Positions 41,455-51,977 of a stretch of DNA of 64,000 nt are shown here, piece by piece. The position numbers and the translations under genes were made by a program. Each line of letters opens with the position of its first letter. The stretch's first letter is position 1. Under the pieces are notes generated by a model. It was given only the letters and a program-made list of their open reading frames with translations, did not search any database and was not told the DNA's origin. The stretch lies in contig JAXDDX010000007.1 in assembly GCA_034670405.1 (NCBI GenBank), positions 5,510,001 through 5,574,000 on the forward strand, in the 5' to 3' direction. The stretch is from Hoplostethus atlanticus. Lineage: Eukaryota > Chordata > Actinopteri > Trachichthyiformes > Trachichthyidae.

Positions 41455-41682
41455 CAATCTGAGCCTGTCAGTGGCAAAATCAAGCACTTTTAGTGGACGT
41501 ACTTTGACCGCGCCTCTATGCCCGTTCAGATTACGTTGCAGCCATTGAGCCCGTTTCGCGACTGCTGGCTGAGCCGATCTACCGGAGCAACTCCGAAACT
41601 TTTGGGATCTACTTTGCGGTATGATAGGCGATTTTGTGGATATAGAGGCCAGGTTGAAAAATCCCGGAATTGCCCTTTAAAC
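41455..41682. mobile_element. Abundant teleost repeat ending CCCGGAATTGCCCTTTAA
   Basis: Contains GTGGCAAAATCAAGCACTTT and ends AATCCCGGAATTGCCCTTTAA (last 20 nt). This is a widely dispersed short element in teleost genomes, here one copy. Confidence 0.6.
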
Positions 41683-42119
41683 TAGTACCGCTCACCATAG
41701 AAACAACCTCTGTCCCTCTGGCTCCAAAACGACCGTTTACGGGACACATAGGCATACAAAGGACATTTATTGTGTTGTTTTTACCCAGGCGGCGTGGGTT
41801 AGACTCCCGGTATGGGAACTACCCTTTTACCCTGAACACCGGTAATTTATCGCTTTTCATCATTCTTTGGATTTTGCGACCATTGTCATTCGTGTCACGG
41901 CGACCTTACACATCTTCTGATCTAGTAAAGACACACTCCCTGCTGAGTAGCTGTAGTCTGAAGAAATTAGTTGATAAGCTGAGGAAAGCTGGAAAAGAAC
42001 AAGCTTGACTAGACCAGTGTCAAAAAGAATAGAATAGAAAATAACTGGAAAAGTTGGGTGTCTTTAACTTTATTCCAGGTGTGTGTGTGTGTGTGTGTTG
42101 GATGTGCATGCATGTTTGA

Positions 42120-42414
42120 TATGGAAGCGTATAATTAACTTAATCCAAAGGTTAGTGCAGATTGGAAAATGAAAATGAAAGGAAGATGAAAATAAAATTT
42201 CAAATGTTAATTCAAATGTGAAAAGTGAGAAGCAACGCCCCCTTTTGCATAACATTTCCATGGTCTACCAACCTGTCAGTCATTCTCTGAATGAATATTG
42301 ACTCATTGACTCAAATGATGCATGCAAAAGTGGAAAATTAAAATGCTATTGGATTGCATCTTCATGTTCCACTTTGCATTAACATTTGGATTAAGTTAAC
42401 TATACGCTTCCATA
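42120..42414. mobile_element. Complete 295-bp MITE with 6-bp target duplication
   Basis: Terminal inverted repeats of about 30 bp (left TATGGAAGCGTATAATTAAC; the right end complement differs at one base over the first 30) and a perfect GTTTGA duplication at 42114-42119 and 42415-42420. No coding capacity. The superfamily is not certain. Confidence 0.85.
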
Positions 42415-42569
42415 GTTTGATGGCGAGAGAGTCTGTCTCCATATCTGCTGTTGGAAAGAAACATTCCACTTCTACTAACTACATCTGAATAAAAGCTAAA
42501 ATAAAAGTGAATATATACTACTGCTAAAACACAACAGTGAATTTGTTTTTTGAGTGACTGGGTTTATTT

Positions 42570-42840
42570 AGTGAAAGACAGAGAAAGACCCTGGACAGGT
42601 CGCCAATCCGTCACAAGGCCAACACAGATCGACTGTCAATCACTTTCAGGGCAATTTAGAGTCTCCAATCCACCTGACCTGCATGTCTTTGGACTGTGGG
42701 AGGGAACCGGAGGACCCGGAGGAAACCCACGCCAACACGGGGAGAACATGCAGACTCCACACAGAGAGGACCCGTGTCCTTCTTGCTGTGAGGCCACAGT
42801 GCTAACCACTGAGCCACCGTGTCGCCCACAGGGAGACCTA
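42570..42840 (-). mobile_element. Common teleost retroposon tail (minus orientation)
   Basis: Read on the minus strand it begins GGGCGACACGGTGGCTCAGT and passes through CATGTTCTCCCCGTGTTGGC and GTCCAAAGACATGCAGGTCA to GGTCGCCTGTCC-like sequence. This is the very abundant teleost LINE/SINE-type tail. One copy, moderately diverged. Confidence 0.8.
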
Positions 42841-43179
42841 TGAAGGTTTCTGCTAGCCAAACACCTGAGAACTTGATGATGGCTTTTACACTCGGAAAAT
42901 ATTCACCCACCCGTTAATCTGAAGTCAGAGAAGCAGCTGCACACTTGAAATATATTTGCTCAGATTTAATCACTTGGGCATCAAATTCTCTGCAACAATT
43001 TTACGTGCAGATTGAACATTTGTGATGCCCAAGACGCCATCTGAGAAGTTGCAGTGGCAGATTCAATTTGTTCTGCCAAGTGCAAGTTTCAAGTGCGGCT
43101 GCTACCACATTCATTCAGATGTTCACTTTTACATCTGTAAATGTTTTCTGTCTTCAATCACGCATGGTTGGATATTTTC

Positions 43180-44180
43180 TGAGAGTCGTTCTCAGGTGTT
43201 TGGCGAGAAAACCTCCATAGGGAACTTCACTCCACATCTTCGGCTTTGGTCGCACAGCAGCAGAATGTCCTCATCCACCTTCTTCTGCTTCTTCTAGGGC
43301 TTGCTGACCTCTAAAAATCAAAAGAGGACAATAAAGCGACCTTGTTGGAATCAACTACAGTGTGGAAGGACTTGACAATTCAGACACAAGTGGAGGTGAA
43401 TATCCTACCAGATGTGGAGTGGATCAGGTCATTGTTCAAGGGAGGACCTGCAGGGCTGCTCAGGGGAACCGAAGGGGTGGCCACAGTGGCAGAGTCCACA
43501 GTGGGGCTTGCTGTTGGAGCTCCAACCTGTGAGGAGACCATTAGTACTATTAACAAGAATCACATTCATTCCTAGTTGAGTCAATTTTTCATTTTTCATT
43601 CAGAGATTCCTACCTCTGTGGTGTCCAGTGATGGAGTCCCCTCAGTTATCACAGCCAGGTGTTTTTTATCCAGGAGTCCAGAACAGCCTGGGGATAAACA
43701 CACACACACACACACACACACACAGCAGTATTTGTATCTCCATTGTTTTTGATTTCATTTGGCAGAGACCAATATGTGCTCAAAGTGAACAAGTCTGTCC
43801 TGATATTGGTGATCAAAAACTGCACTTCTAGCGTACTAATGCCTTTTGTCATCAAATCTTGCAAATTTCACATATGGATGCACAAGGTCCCTGATCTGCT
43901 CACATTATGGTCTAACTGGACCATTTTCCTCCTTTTCCATCCTCATCTGAGGGGGGAGTGGAGCTGCGGAGGAAATAATCTTACCTAATTTGGGGGCAGT
44001 TCCTGTCCTGTTCAGGTTCCCCATCACTCAGATTGTGGGCCATGTCTGAGTTAGGGTGAACCAAGATGGCACCTGGCTGTGCTTCAGTGGAAGTTCCCCT
44101 AGCACTGGTGAATGAGGACACATGCAGTTAACATATACTGATACCTCAGATTTGTTGTAGGTGAGTGAATGAATAGGTGA
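43180..44180 (-). pseudogene. Decayed tandem duplicate of the HIPK-like gene tail
   Basis: This block repeats the exon order of the adjacent HIPK-like tail. A copy of exon e is near 44000-44100, with its remaining half near 43606-43690. Exon f' is at 43526-43409, and the start of the last exon g' is at 43310. It is broken: exon g' reads GAG GTC AGC AAG CCC then TAG (43294-43296), so it stops five codons in. Exon f' keeps only one 51-bp repeat unit instead of four, and exon e' is split by other sequence including a (CA)n at 43699-43724. The flanking introns are also duplicated (CATGCAGTTAACATATACTG occurs in both). This is direct evidence of a local tandem duplication of about 1 kb followed by decay. 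Confidence 0.75.
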
Positions 44181-44323
44181 ATATATTCTGAGCGTAGTTC
44201 TCAGGTGTTTTGCTAGAAAAAAACCTACATAGAGACCACAGGTCTCACTCCCCAGGTGAGGCTGTGGCCGCACCGCAGCAGCAAAATGCCTTCCTCAACC
44301 AGGAGAAGAAGCGTCTGACTCCC

Positions 44324-44350
44324 TTCTTCTTCTTCTTCTTCTTCTTCTTC
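44324..44350. repeat. (TTC)9 microsatellite encoding polylysine
   Basis: Nine TTC units on the plus strand, read as nine AAG lysine codons in the last exon of the HIPK-like gene. Length changes here would keep the frame. Confidence 0.9.
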
Positions 44351-44556
44351 GGCTTGCTGACCTCTAAAAACCGAAAGAGGACAGTCAATGCCTCAAGTGA
44401 CCTTGATGGAATCAACTACAGTGTGGAAGGACTTGACAATTCAGACAAGTGGAGGTGAATGTCTTACCAGATGTGGTGTGAGCAGCGTTTGTGTCAACCA
44501 GGTTGGTGTTATCCATGACAACCTGGTTCACAGCAATGGCGGCGTCAGCAACAGAG

Positions 44557-44760
44557 CTGCTCAGGGGAACTGAAGGGGTGGCCACAACAGCAGAGTCCAC
44601 AGCGGGGCTGCTCAGGGGAACTGAAGGGGTGGCCACAACAGCAGAGTCCACAGTGGGGCTGCTCAGGGGAACTGAAGGGGTGGCCACAACAGCACAATCC
44701 ACAGTGGGGCTGCTCAGGGGAACTGAAGGGGTGGCCACAATAGCAGAGTCCACAGTGGGG
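44557..44760. repeat. 51-bp coding tandem repeat, four units
   Basis: Four copies of a 51-bp unit (GGGGCTGCTCAGGGGAACTG on the plus strand marks the unit). On the minus strand each encodes a 17-residue segment with core VATPSVPLSS. The unit length is a multiple of three, so copy-number change keeps the frame. The neighbouring duplicate at 43450-43510 has a single unit. Confidence 0.9.
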
Positions 44761-46273
44761 CTTGCTGCTCCATCCTGTGAGGAGACGATTAGTACTATTA
44801 ACAATAATCCCATTCATTCCTGGTTGAGTGAATTTTCAACTGTACATTATTGCTAATATATAATTGACACTGAGCAAGCAGTGATTCCTACCTTTGAGGT
44901 GTCCAGCGATGGAGTCTCCTCAGGTGTCACAGCTGACTGTGCCAGTTTATAGATGGACTGGGAGCTGGGGTCCAGAACAGCCTGGGGGCTAGACACTGGG
45001 GGCATTGGCTGAACCAAGATGACACCTGGAGTGGAAGTTCCCCTAGCGCTGCTGAATGAGGACACATGCAGTTAACATATACTGCTAGCTCAAATTTGTT
45101 ATACAGGTACATTCAGGTACCTTCCAAAAGGACAAACTCACAGTTATGCTCATAGCCAGGAAGCAAGACTTCCCACTGGACAACCATGCCAATCAATCAA
45201 TCAGTTGATCAATTGATGAATCATTCACCTACAGCGCCTACCCTTGTCTGATAACCGATGTGCAAAGCAGCAATATAAGGACTCACGCCACGCATCCTAA
45301 CACACACACTTACTGAGAGCTGTGGTGGGAGCCGCTGGCGAGGTCGCTCATTGCGATGAATGGATGTGTGAGGATTTCACTTGGTGTGATCCTCTCGCTG
45401 GCATCCATCTGGAGCATTCGTTTCAGGAGGTCAACAAACTGCCTCCTGTCAGTGACCTCAGCCCTGTCCTCTTCCTTCAGGTTGAACTAAATTACCAAAT
45501 GATGAGAAAAGGTCCAACAGGAAATCAGTGGAATCATCTTCCTGACTCACAAAAAGGTTGATGGAAGTCATGAATTCAACCAATTCCATGTCTTCAGCAG
45601 CTACCACCTACTGGACTACCTACCTCTGTCAGCTCATCCAGAGATCTGAATGTGTAGCGCCTGTTGTCTGTGCACCGTTCGGATGTTCTACGTTCATACT
45701 CGTCTGGTGTCTAAAAGAAGGTAACGTGTATTTGAAACATCTTATCACTTTAGATGAATCACTGATTGATACTGACAATAAATATCCTCAAATAGAGAAG
45801 AAAATGTTCAAGAGAAAATTATATTTGGTCAATAAAGCGGTGTTGTGGTACCATGAGCCTCCAGCCTCCAGCCCTGCTGAAGATGAATAACTTCTTTGAT
45901 TTACACCCAGCATTCAGGAGGTGGTCCGCTGGCTGACCCAGGAGGTCGATGATGAATCGCATCTGGAGGCAAAACACAGGATCACATCAGTCTAGACTAT
46001 CAGGACTCCATATGGTTTTATTACTTGTCTGCTGTGATCATCATCTGCTGGTCTTAGAGTAGCTACTGCTATCAATAATTAAGGGTTAGCGTAGAAAAGG
46101 AGCAGAGTCCAGTTATAGTAAGGTACTGACCACGTCATGTTCACTCTCCCCAGGGAAGAGATGTCAAGGACAAGGACAAGGGCCACCGTCTTCTAAACCC
46201 AACCGTCTGCTGGGTCCCCACATGACAAGCATGTTTTAACCCATCATGTGATGAGATCTGAAATAAGGAACTA

Positions 46274-47285
46274 TGTCTATGGTTTGATGTCAATAATAAT
46301 GTTCACAATGTGTTGTCAATAATGTCTATGGTTTGATGTCAATAATAATGTTCACAATGTGTTGTCAATAATGTCTATGGTTTGATGTCAATAATAATGT
46401 TCACAATGTGTTGTCAATAATGTCTATGGTTTGATGTCAATAATATTGTTCATAATGTGTTGTCAATAATGTCTATGGTTTGATGTCAATAATAATGTTC
46501 ATAATGTGTTGTCAATAATGTCTATGGTTTGATGTCAATAATATTGTTCATAATGTGTTGTCAATAATGTCTATGGTTTGATGTCAATAATAATGTTCAC
46601 AATGTGTTGTCAATAATGTCTATGGTTTGATGTCAATAATATTGTTCACAATGTGTTGTCAATAATGTCTATGGTTTGATGTCAATAATATTGTTCATAA
46701 TGTGTTGTCAATAATGTCTATGGTTTGATGTCAATAATATTGTTCATAATGTGTTGTCAATAATGTCTATGGTTTGATGTCAATAATAATGTTCACAATG
46801 TGTTGTCAATAATGTCTATGGTTTGATGTCAATAATAATGTTCACAATGTGTTGTCAATAATGTCTATGGTTTGATGTCAATAATATTGTTCATAATGTG
46901 TTGTCAATAATGTCTATGGTTTGATGTCAATAATATTGTTCATAATGTGTTGTCAATAATGTCTCTGGTTTTATGTCAATAATAATGTTCATAATGTGTT
47001 GTCAATAATGTCTATGGTTTGATGTCAATAATATTGTTCATAATGTGTTGTCAATAATGTCTCTGGTTTGATGTCAATAATATTGTTCATAATGTGTTGT
47101 CAATAATGTCTCTGGTTTGATGTCAATAATATTGTTCATAATGTGTTGTCAATAATGTCTATGGTTTGATGTCAATAATATTGTTCATAATGTGTTGTCA
47201 ATAATGTCTCTGGTTTGATGTCAATAATAATGTTCATAATGTGTTGTCAATAATGTCTATGGTTTGATGTCAATAATAATGTGTA
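46274..47285. repeat. 49-bp minisatellite, about 20.6 copies
   Basis: Tandem array of a 49-bp unit starting TGTCTATGGTTTGATGTCAA. Units fall into two main types that alternate irregularly (AATAATGTTCACAATG and AATATTGTTCATAATG), with a third variant CTCTGG in the right half. The unit is AT-rich and non-coding (49 is not a multiple of three). It begins about 100 nt upstream, on the minus strand, of the truncated HIPK-like gene. Confidence 0.95.
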
Positions 47286-47469
47286 GTGGAGGTGTAGGAC
47301 AGTGTAGGGCCTCCTCCTATTCTGGTCCAGTGCATCCTCTCTCTGTCTCTCTCTGGTTTCATTGGTGAGGAGGAGGCTCTCTGTCCTGCACATCACTGAC
47401 TCTTCAACTTTTTCTCTCTTCAGTTAGATTCTGTAATATCAGTAACCCATGTCTGTAGTTGTCACCCTG

Positions 47470-47754
47470 TAAATGTAAAGAGGATGGCAGAAGATAAAAA
47501 GCAACAGGAAGAAAGAAATAGCAAAAGGTGCAATAAGCGATTTCTCTTGCCACTAGAGAGGGCTACTGAGTCAAAACAAAGTTGAGGCTTTGAACACCCC
47601 ACCTCCATCTCCCCTTACCCACGCCTAGTAGGTGCCAGGACGTATATGTTCAACCTGCAGAGGGACCAAAAACCTTCTATCACTATTAGGAGGGGACCAA
47701 AACCTCAGGACATTTTTTCTTTTACAATTTAATACCTTTTATTTACTCTCTCTT

Positions 47755-47792
<38 letters not shown>

Positions 47793-48113
47793 TCAATTAA
47801 AAGGGGCTTTATTGGCATGGGAAACATACGTTTACATTGCCAAAGTAAGTGAAATAAAAACCTAAAGATGTACGTACAATTAAAGATATAATAGAATAAA
47901 GAAATGTGTAAACAGAGCTGTGTAACATTGCAACATTGCAATCAAATATATAAATAAGAGTAGGTAAAATTTACTTAGAAATACAAACAGGTAAGTAAAG
48001 ATAACTTAAAATAAAAATAGAACAATTGTGGACATTGCAGTTAAAAAATATAAATACAAATAAGTGAGAACTGTGTAAACACTTCACTTAACTCTCTCCA
48101 TAACTCACACTCA

Positions 48114-48144
<31 letters not shown>

Positions 48145-48150
48145 CTATGT
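47470..48150. repeat. Mixed repeats: retroposon tail and (CT)n tracts
   Basis: A short (CT)n run at 47759-47790 is followed by CAATTAAAAGGGGCTTTATT and GGCATGGGAAACATACGTTT, the start of a familiar teleost retroposon tail, then AT-rich sequence to about 48060. A second (CT)n lies at 48113-48143. Upstream, GCCACTAGAGAGGGCTACTG near 47550 is another common repeat motif. No gene. Confidence 0.65.
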
Positions 48151-48174
48151 ATGTTTTGCTCTATGCATTGGTGG

Positions 48175-49408
48175 GCATAGACATAGACGCCGCATTGACT
48201 GATTCTGCCCATTGCTACGATACGTAAACGTCGCCGCCATATTGGTCCGGGCAAGACTGTAAACAATTACAAGTAAACGGGGAGCTGCGGTTTTTCTGGA
48301 TGAAAAGCACTATAACGTTTACATTTCTCAACCGATTTCAATGAGTCCTTAATTATATTCAAGGGTTTATGATCTACGTGGAGTAGAAAAAAAAGGTATG
48401 TCTCCAGTTACTTAGTTAGGCTATAATCGCTGCTAGACGCTCAAGAGAGCAGTGTCAACGTTAGGCTCACATGAACTGAATTACTTACGTGGTGGAAAAT
48501 AATTAATTGTCATAAGGCATTGTAAAAACTCAGGTTTGTCAAGCATGGATTTGGCTTATTTCCCTTGGTTTATACTTGTGGAGACGTCCATATATTATAT
48601 AATTTAATGTACATGAAATGTGTAGAAAGTTATTTTTCTGTCCATGTCCCCATCATTTTAGCTTTTCTTGTGCTCCAGGTCAGAACCGTACAGAACACAG
48701 CTCATTCACTTTAAAATACTGGGGGGGGGGGGGGGGGAATCTATATAGCGCATTTTTAAGTACTAATAATTGACCATCATTGAGAAAAATGGAACAAAAT
48801 CGGCAAATACAAATTACAATAGTGAGACACTGGCAGTCAGTCTGCTTTCTATATTTTTATAGCAGTGAAAGGATACAGATATACTCGAAGACAGACAATT
48901 ACAGACAAAGACTATTATAAGATAAAATACGCCTTTATTGATCCCCAGAGGACAAATAAAGAGGGAAAATTCAAATGGCATATAATCGAGATTTTCATCT
49001 ATATTTATATATCTATATTTCTCCAAACCGATTTTTATGACAAGCTACTCGTTTCGGCTAAGCGGCTGACATATTATGAATCTGACTGTAGTTAGGTGGC
49101 TAGCTAACTTTTCTCACACTTTGAAGGTTTCTCAAAGAGAAAGAGTTGATACACAGCGATTATAGTCTAACGATCGAGATTCTAAGTAACTGGAGTCAAA
49201 ACTTTTTTCCCCTACAACACGTAGATCATAAACCCTTGAATATAAAAAGGGCTCTTTGAAATGTAAACGTTATAGTGCTTTTCATCCAGAAAAACCGCAG
49301 CTCCCCCGTTTACTTGTATTTCTTTACAGGCCAGTCTTGCCCGGTCCAATATGGCGGCGACGTTTACGTACGATCCACAGGCCAATGCGGCGTCTATGTG
49401 TCTATGCT
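48175..49408. mobile_element. Foldback element with ~240-bp inverted arms
   Basis: The left arm (48175-48412) begins GCATAGACATAGACGCCGCA. The right arm (about 49180-49408) is its complement over nearly the same length, with shared landmarks CGTCGCCGCCATATTGG, GGTTTTTCTGGATGAAAAGC and TCAAGGGTTTATGATCTACG. The unique centre (about 770 bp) contains a 17-G run (48721-48737) and a small retroposon-tail fragment near 48925. No transposase. The arms could form a very stable hairpin. Confidence 0.85.
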
Positions 49409-50176
49409 AGCCATCGCCAGGGAAGGATGACTGATAAGACCCAATCAGGAAGCGAACGTGGCTCTCCCACAGCAGCCAGCTAGGGCAGAAGCAACAGGTG
49501 AGATTGACAGCAAACACAGAGAGATGTAGAAGCAGGGCAGAAAAGCCTAATTTCAATTGAGCTGTATATATTGTTATTTGTCACAAAGCACTTGGCAATT
49601 AAATATTTACAGTGGAGCACCTTATAGTATATATAGTATTAATTTAAGAAAGTGTGTGGGTGCCCCCCCAACCGGTCAGCTACCACCACAAATACAATCT
49701 AATTATGTGGGAAACACTATGTGTTATTGAAGTTATCTGGTTCATTGTGAAATGTCTTAAATAAATAATAAATAAACAATAATTATTATGAGGTGAGTAA
49801 TTTTTCCCTGCTGCACCGCTACACCGGATCTTAGGGTTCCCCCACCTGCTAAATCCCACTTTAACCCCTGTTTATTAGGTTATTATTAGGTTGCTAGTTG
49901 GATTATTGCTACATTTGAACATAACTTGAACATAAGAAAGTAGAGATAAGTAGCCAACTAGTGTAAAATAACATGATGCCATGGGTTGGATTTCCTCCGT
50001 CCTCCCCAATTTTTTGAGTCACCAGCATGTGTCTAAACAGAGAGCGAGAGAGATGAGCAGGCGCACACACACACACAAGGGGAGAGAGAGAGATCTTAAC
50101 CTCCCACACTTAGAGAGAGAGAGAGAGGCCCTGACTTATCCAGTCTGGGTCGCCCAGGCTTCATGTTGTGCAGCAG

Positions 50177-50251
50177 TATAAATTCACTGGCTCAGAGGAC
50201 GACTCAGTATCCACCACACTGACTGGAGCGATCGCTGAGTCTCAAGGCTGG
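50177..50251 (+). promoter_or_regulatory. Probable abcg2 TATA box and untranslated exon 1
   Basis: TATAAAT at 50177-50183 is followed by about 70 nt ending in a strong donor (GGCTGG then GTAAGTAAC, exon end 50251). The first coding exon with the ATG starts at 51671, so an intron of about 1.4 kb would separate them. This matches the mammalian layout with a noncoding exon 1. The start site itself is inferred. Confidence 0.55.
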
Positions 50252-51671
50252 GTAAGTAACCGGGTAAGACATTTCTTAATATTGGAACAGCTATATCGTT
50301 ATCAGTTGCAGATGATTCTGCCTGTGAAATTAAAAAATCCTTCATATATGTTTTTTTTTTGTTTTTGTAAAACACAATTAGATATTTGTCGGATTTAGAG
50401 CACGCAGTGAAATTGTGGCTTGTTGACACAGAATCATGAATATAGTATTAAACCCACCAAGCTCAGTTTAACTCACTTTTAACATAACGGTAACCTACCT
50501 ATAAAGTTAGCCTGCCTACCTGCATACAGTTAACACACCATTTCAAGCTGGTATGCTCTTTCTTGGGCTATATTAATAGGAAGTAGTATGAGTGATGCAA
50601 GTTACATGAAACTTGCATCACATTCTGACATATCAGAAATGCATTTCCACTAGTCACAATCTTTTTTCAACATGTGGAAATTCAATTGTAGATATCTGTA
50701 ATCATTATTCTTACTAGTGAAAAAGGAATTACTGATATCTATAATTAAATTAAAGCTATCTGTAAATCAGTTTTAATCGCATAGTTGTTTTTTATTCATG
50801 CTGAGGTCTGTTTACATTGTGCTAATAATCACTGACAGGAGGTCAGAGTTTACCCACCTTTTTATCACTGCATCATTGGATCATTGGTCATGAACTCCCA
50901 GGCAGAACACATGTTTCTGTTTACAATACAACAATTCCATGTTTCTGTGATTCAGTGGAAAAGGTGTGTGGGAGCTACATGCAACTTTTCTTAACCGGTT
51001 CTGATTACAAGCTCAGTCATTCCTACTCTGAAGAGCTTATAATAGTGTGGAAGAATTTATTGTATCTCGTGATTCTATTGTATCTTGTATTTCTATGTAC
51101 CCTTTATGATTCTTGTTAGTATGACATGAACAGTTTAAGTGCCTTGTGTGACTCAGATCCTGGATGCACGCTTCATTATCTTTATGTTCCTATATGCCTG
51201 TATGGATTGTGTTTAGATAATAATGGAAGGCCAGAGGAAAGAGGAAAGTCCTTCACCCATGCTCCTGATCAGAAGCACTCTCACCAAGAACACATTGCTC
51301 AGACTAACGATTAGCATGACCTTGTAGATGTTTAGAAACGAGCCCCCTTGTCCTCCCTTTGCTTGAGAATCTCTGTTCAGACGTTTCTCTGGCAGAGATC
51401 TGCATACCCTACCTTGTGTGTGTACCTCTCTCCTGAGATCAGCTTTTTTTCATTAAATATACTTAAGTAAATCACGACTTGACTTGACTCTGAATCTTTA
51501 GTTAAACATTTTTATTCAACATAAAGAAAATGCTTAAAATGTTGAATGTTACAAAACATTCTTTTGAGTTTATTTTAGCAAGCAAAAATTAAAAATACAA
51601 GAGGGGATGACATATGAAAGTCAATTTATTATCCGTTTGTTAACATCTTGACGGGGTGCTTGCTGCATAGG

Positions 51672-51942
51672 ATGATGGAGAGAGCCAATCACATCAACAT
51701 TGCCATGATAGAGGATATCGGCACCAACGGGATAGACAAGTCAAAGGTCATCACAACCACTGACCAGGCCAAGCAGCCATGCGGTTCCACTGTGAGCTTC
51801 CACAACATCCGATACAAAGTGCAGCTTAAGACTGGATTCTTCTGCAAAAGGAAAACCACTCCCAGAGAGATATTGGTGGACCTCAAGTTAGTTGTAAATC
51901 GTTGGTCTCTGTCTGTCTGTCTACAGTATCTGTACATCTGTC

Positions 51943-51977
<35 letters not shown>

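Larger units (their letters stand above)
44245..46163 (-). pseudogene. HIPK-like protein kinase, 5'-truncated (C-lobe and tail)
   Basis: Related to homeodomain-interacting protein kinases, nuclear DYRK-related Ser/Thr kinases. Exons on the minus strand: end of one exon 46163-46131 (HLFPGESEHDV), then 45962-45852, 45710-45624, 45486-45314, 45051-44892, 44774-44468 and 44363-44245 (TGA at 44247-44245). They join in phase with GT-AG borders for 319 codons including the stop. The C-lobe is clear: MRFIIDLLGQPADHLLNAG, TPDEYERR, then DRRQFVDLLKRMLQMDASER and ILTHPFI. The tail has four 17-residue repeats (VATPSVPLSS), a run of nine Lys and a KGVRRFFSWLRKAFCCC end. The N-lobe, Asp-loop and activation loop are missing. 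A TGA (46166-46164) lies just before HLFPG and a minisatellite starts 100 nt further up. It may still be transcribed, but it cannot encode a complete kinase from this window. Confidence 0.75.
40652..49871. mobile_element. 9.2-kb segment with inverted termini and flanking direct repeats (possible composite transposon)
   Basis: The left end reads ACAGGGGTTAAAGTGG and the right end is its exact complement, CCACTTTAACCCCTGT (16 bp). Just outside, a 14-bp direct repeat TTAGGTTATTATTA occurs at 40635-40648 and 49875-49888, each separated from the terminus by TTA. The segment contains the HIPK-like gene fragment, its tandem duplicate, a large minisatellite and several MITEs. It may be one large insertion that captured a kinase gene, or two separate solo ends in a TTA-rich setting. 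The 14-bp repeat is longer than usual transposon target duplications, so the composite reading is inference. Confidence 0.4.

Noticed and set aside
42550-42910. Three overlapping 70-100 codon frames
   Set aside because: They are read-throughs of a common teleost retroposon tail.
44491-44856. 121-codon plus-strand frame with LLRGTEGVATTAES repeats
   Set aside because: It is antisense to the HIPK-like tail exon; the 51-bp unit keeps both strands open. Splice sites and homology support the minus strand.
46274-47285. CRISPR-like array of regular repeats
   Set aside because: The 49-bp units are directly tandem with no unique spacers, and the DNA is vertebrate, so it is a minisatellite.
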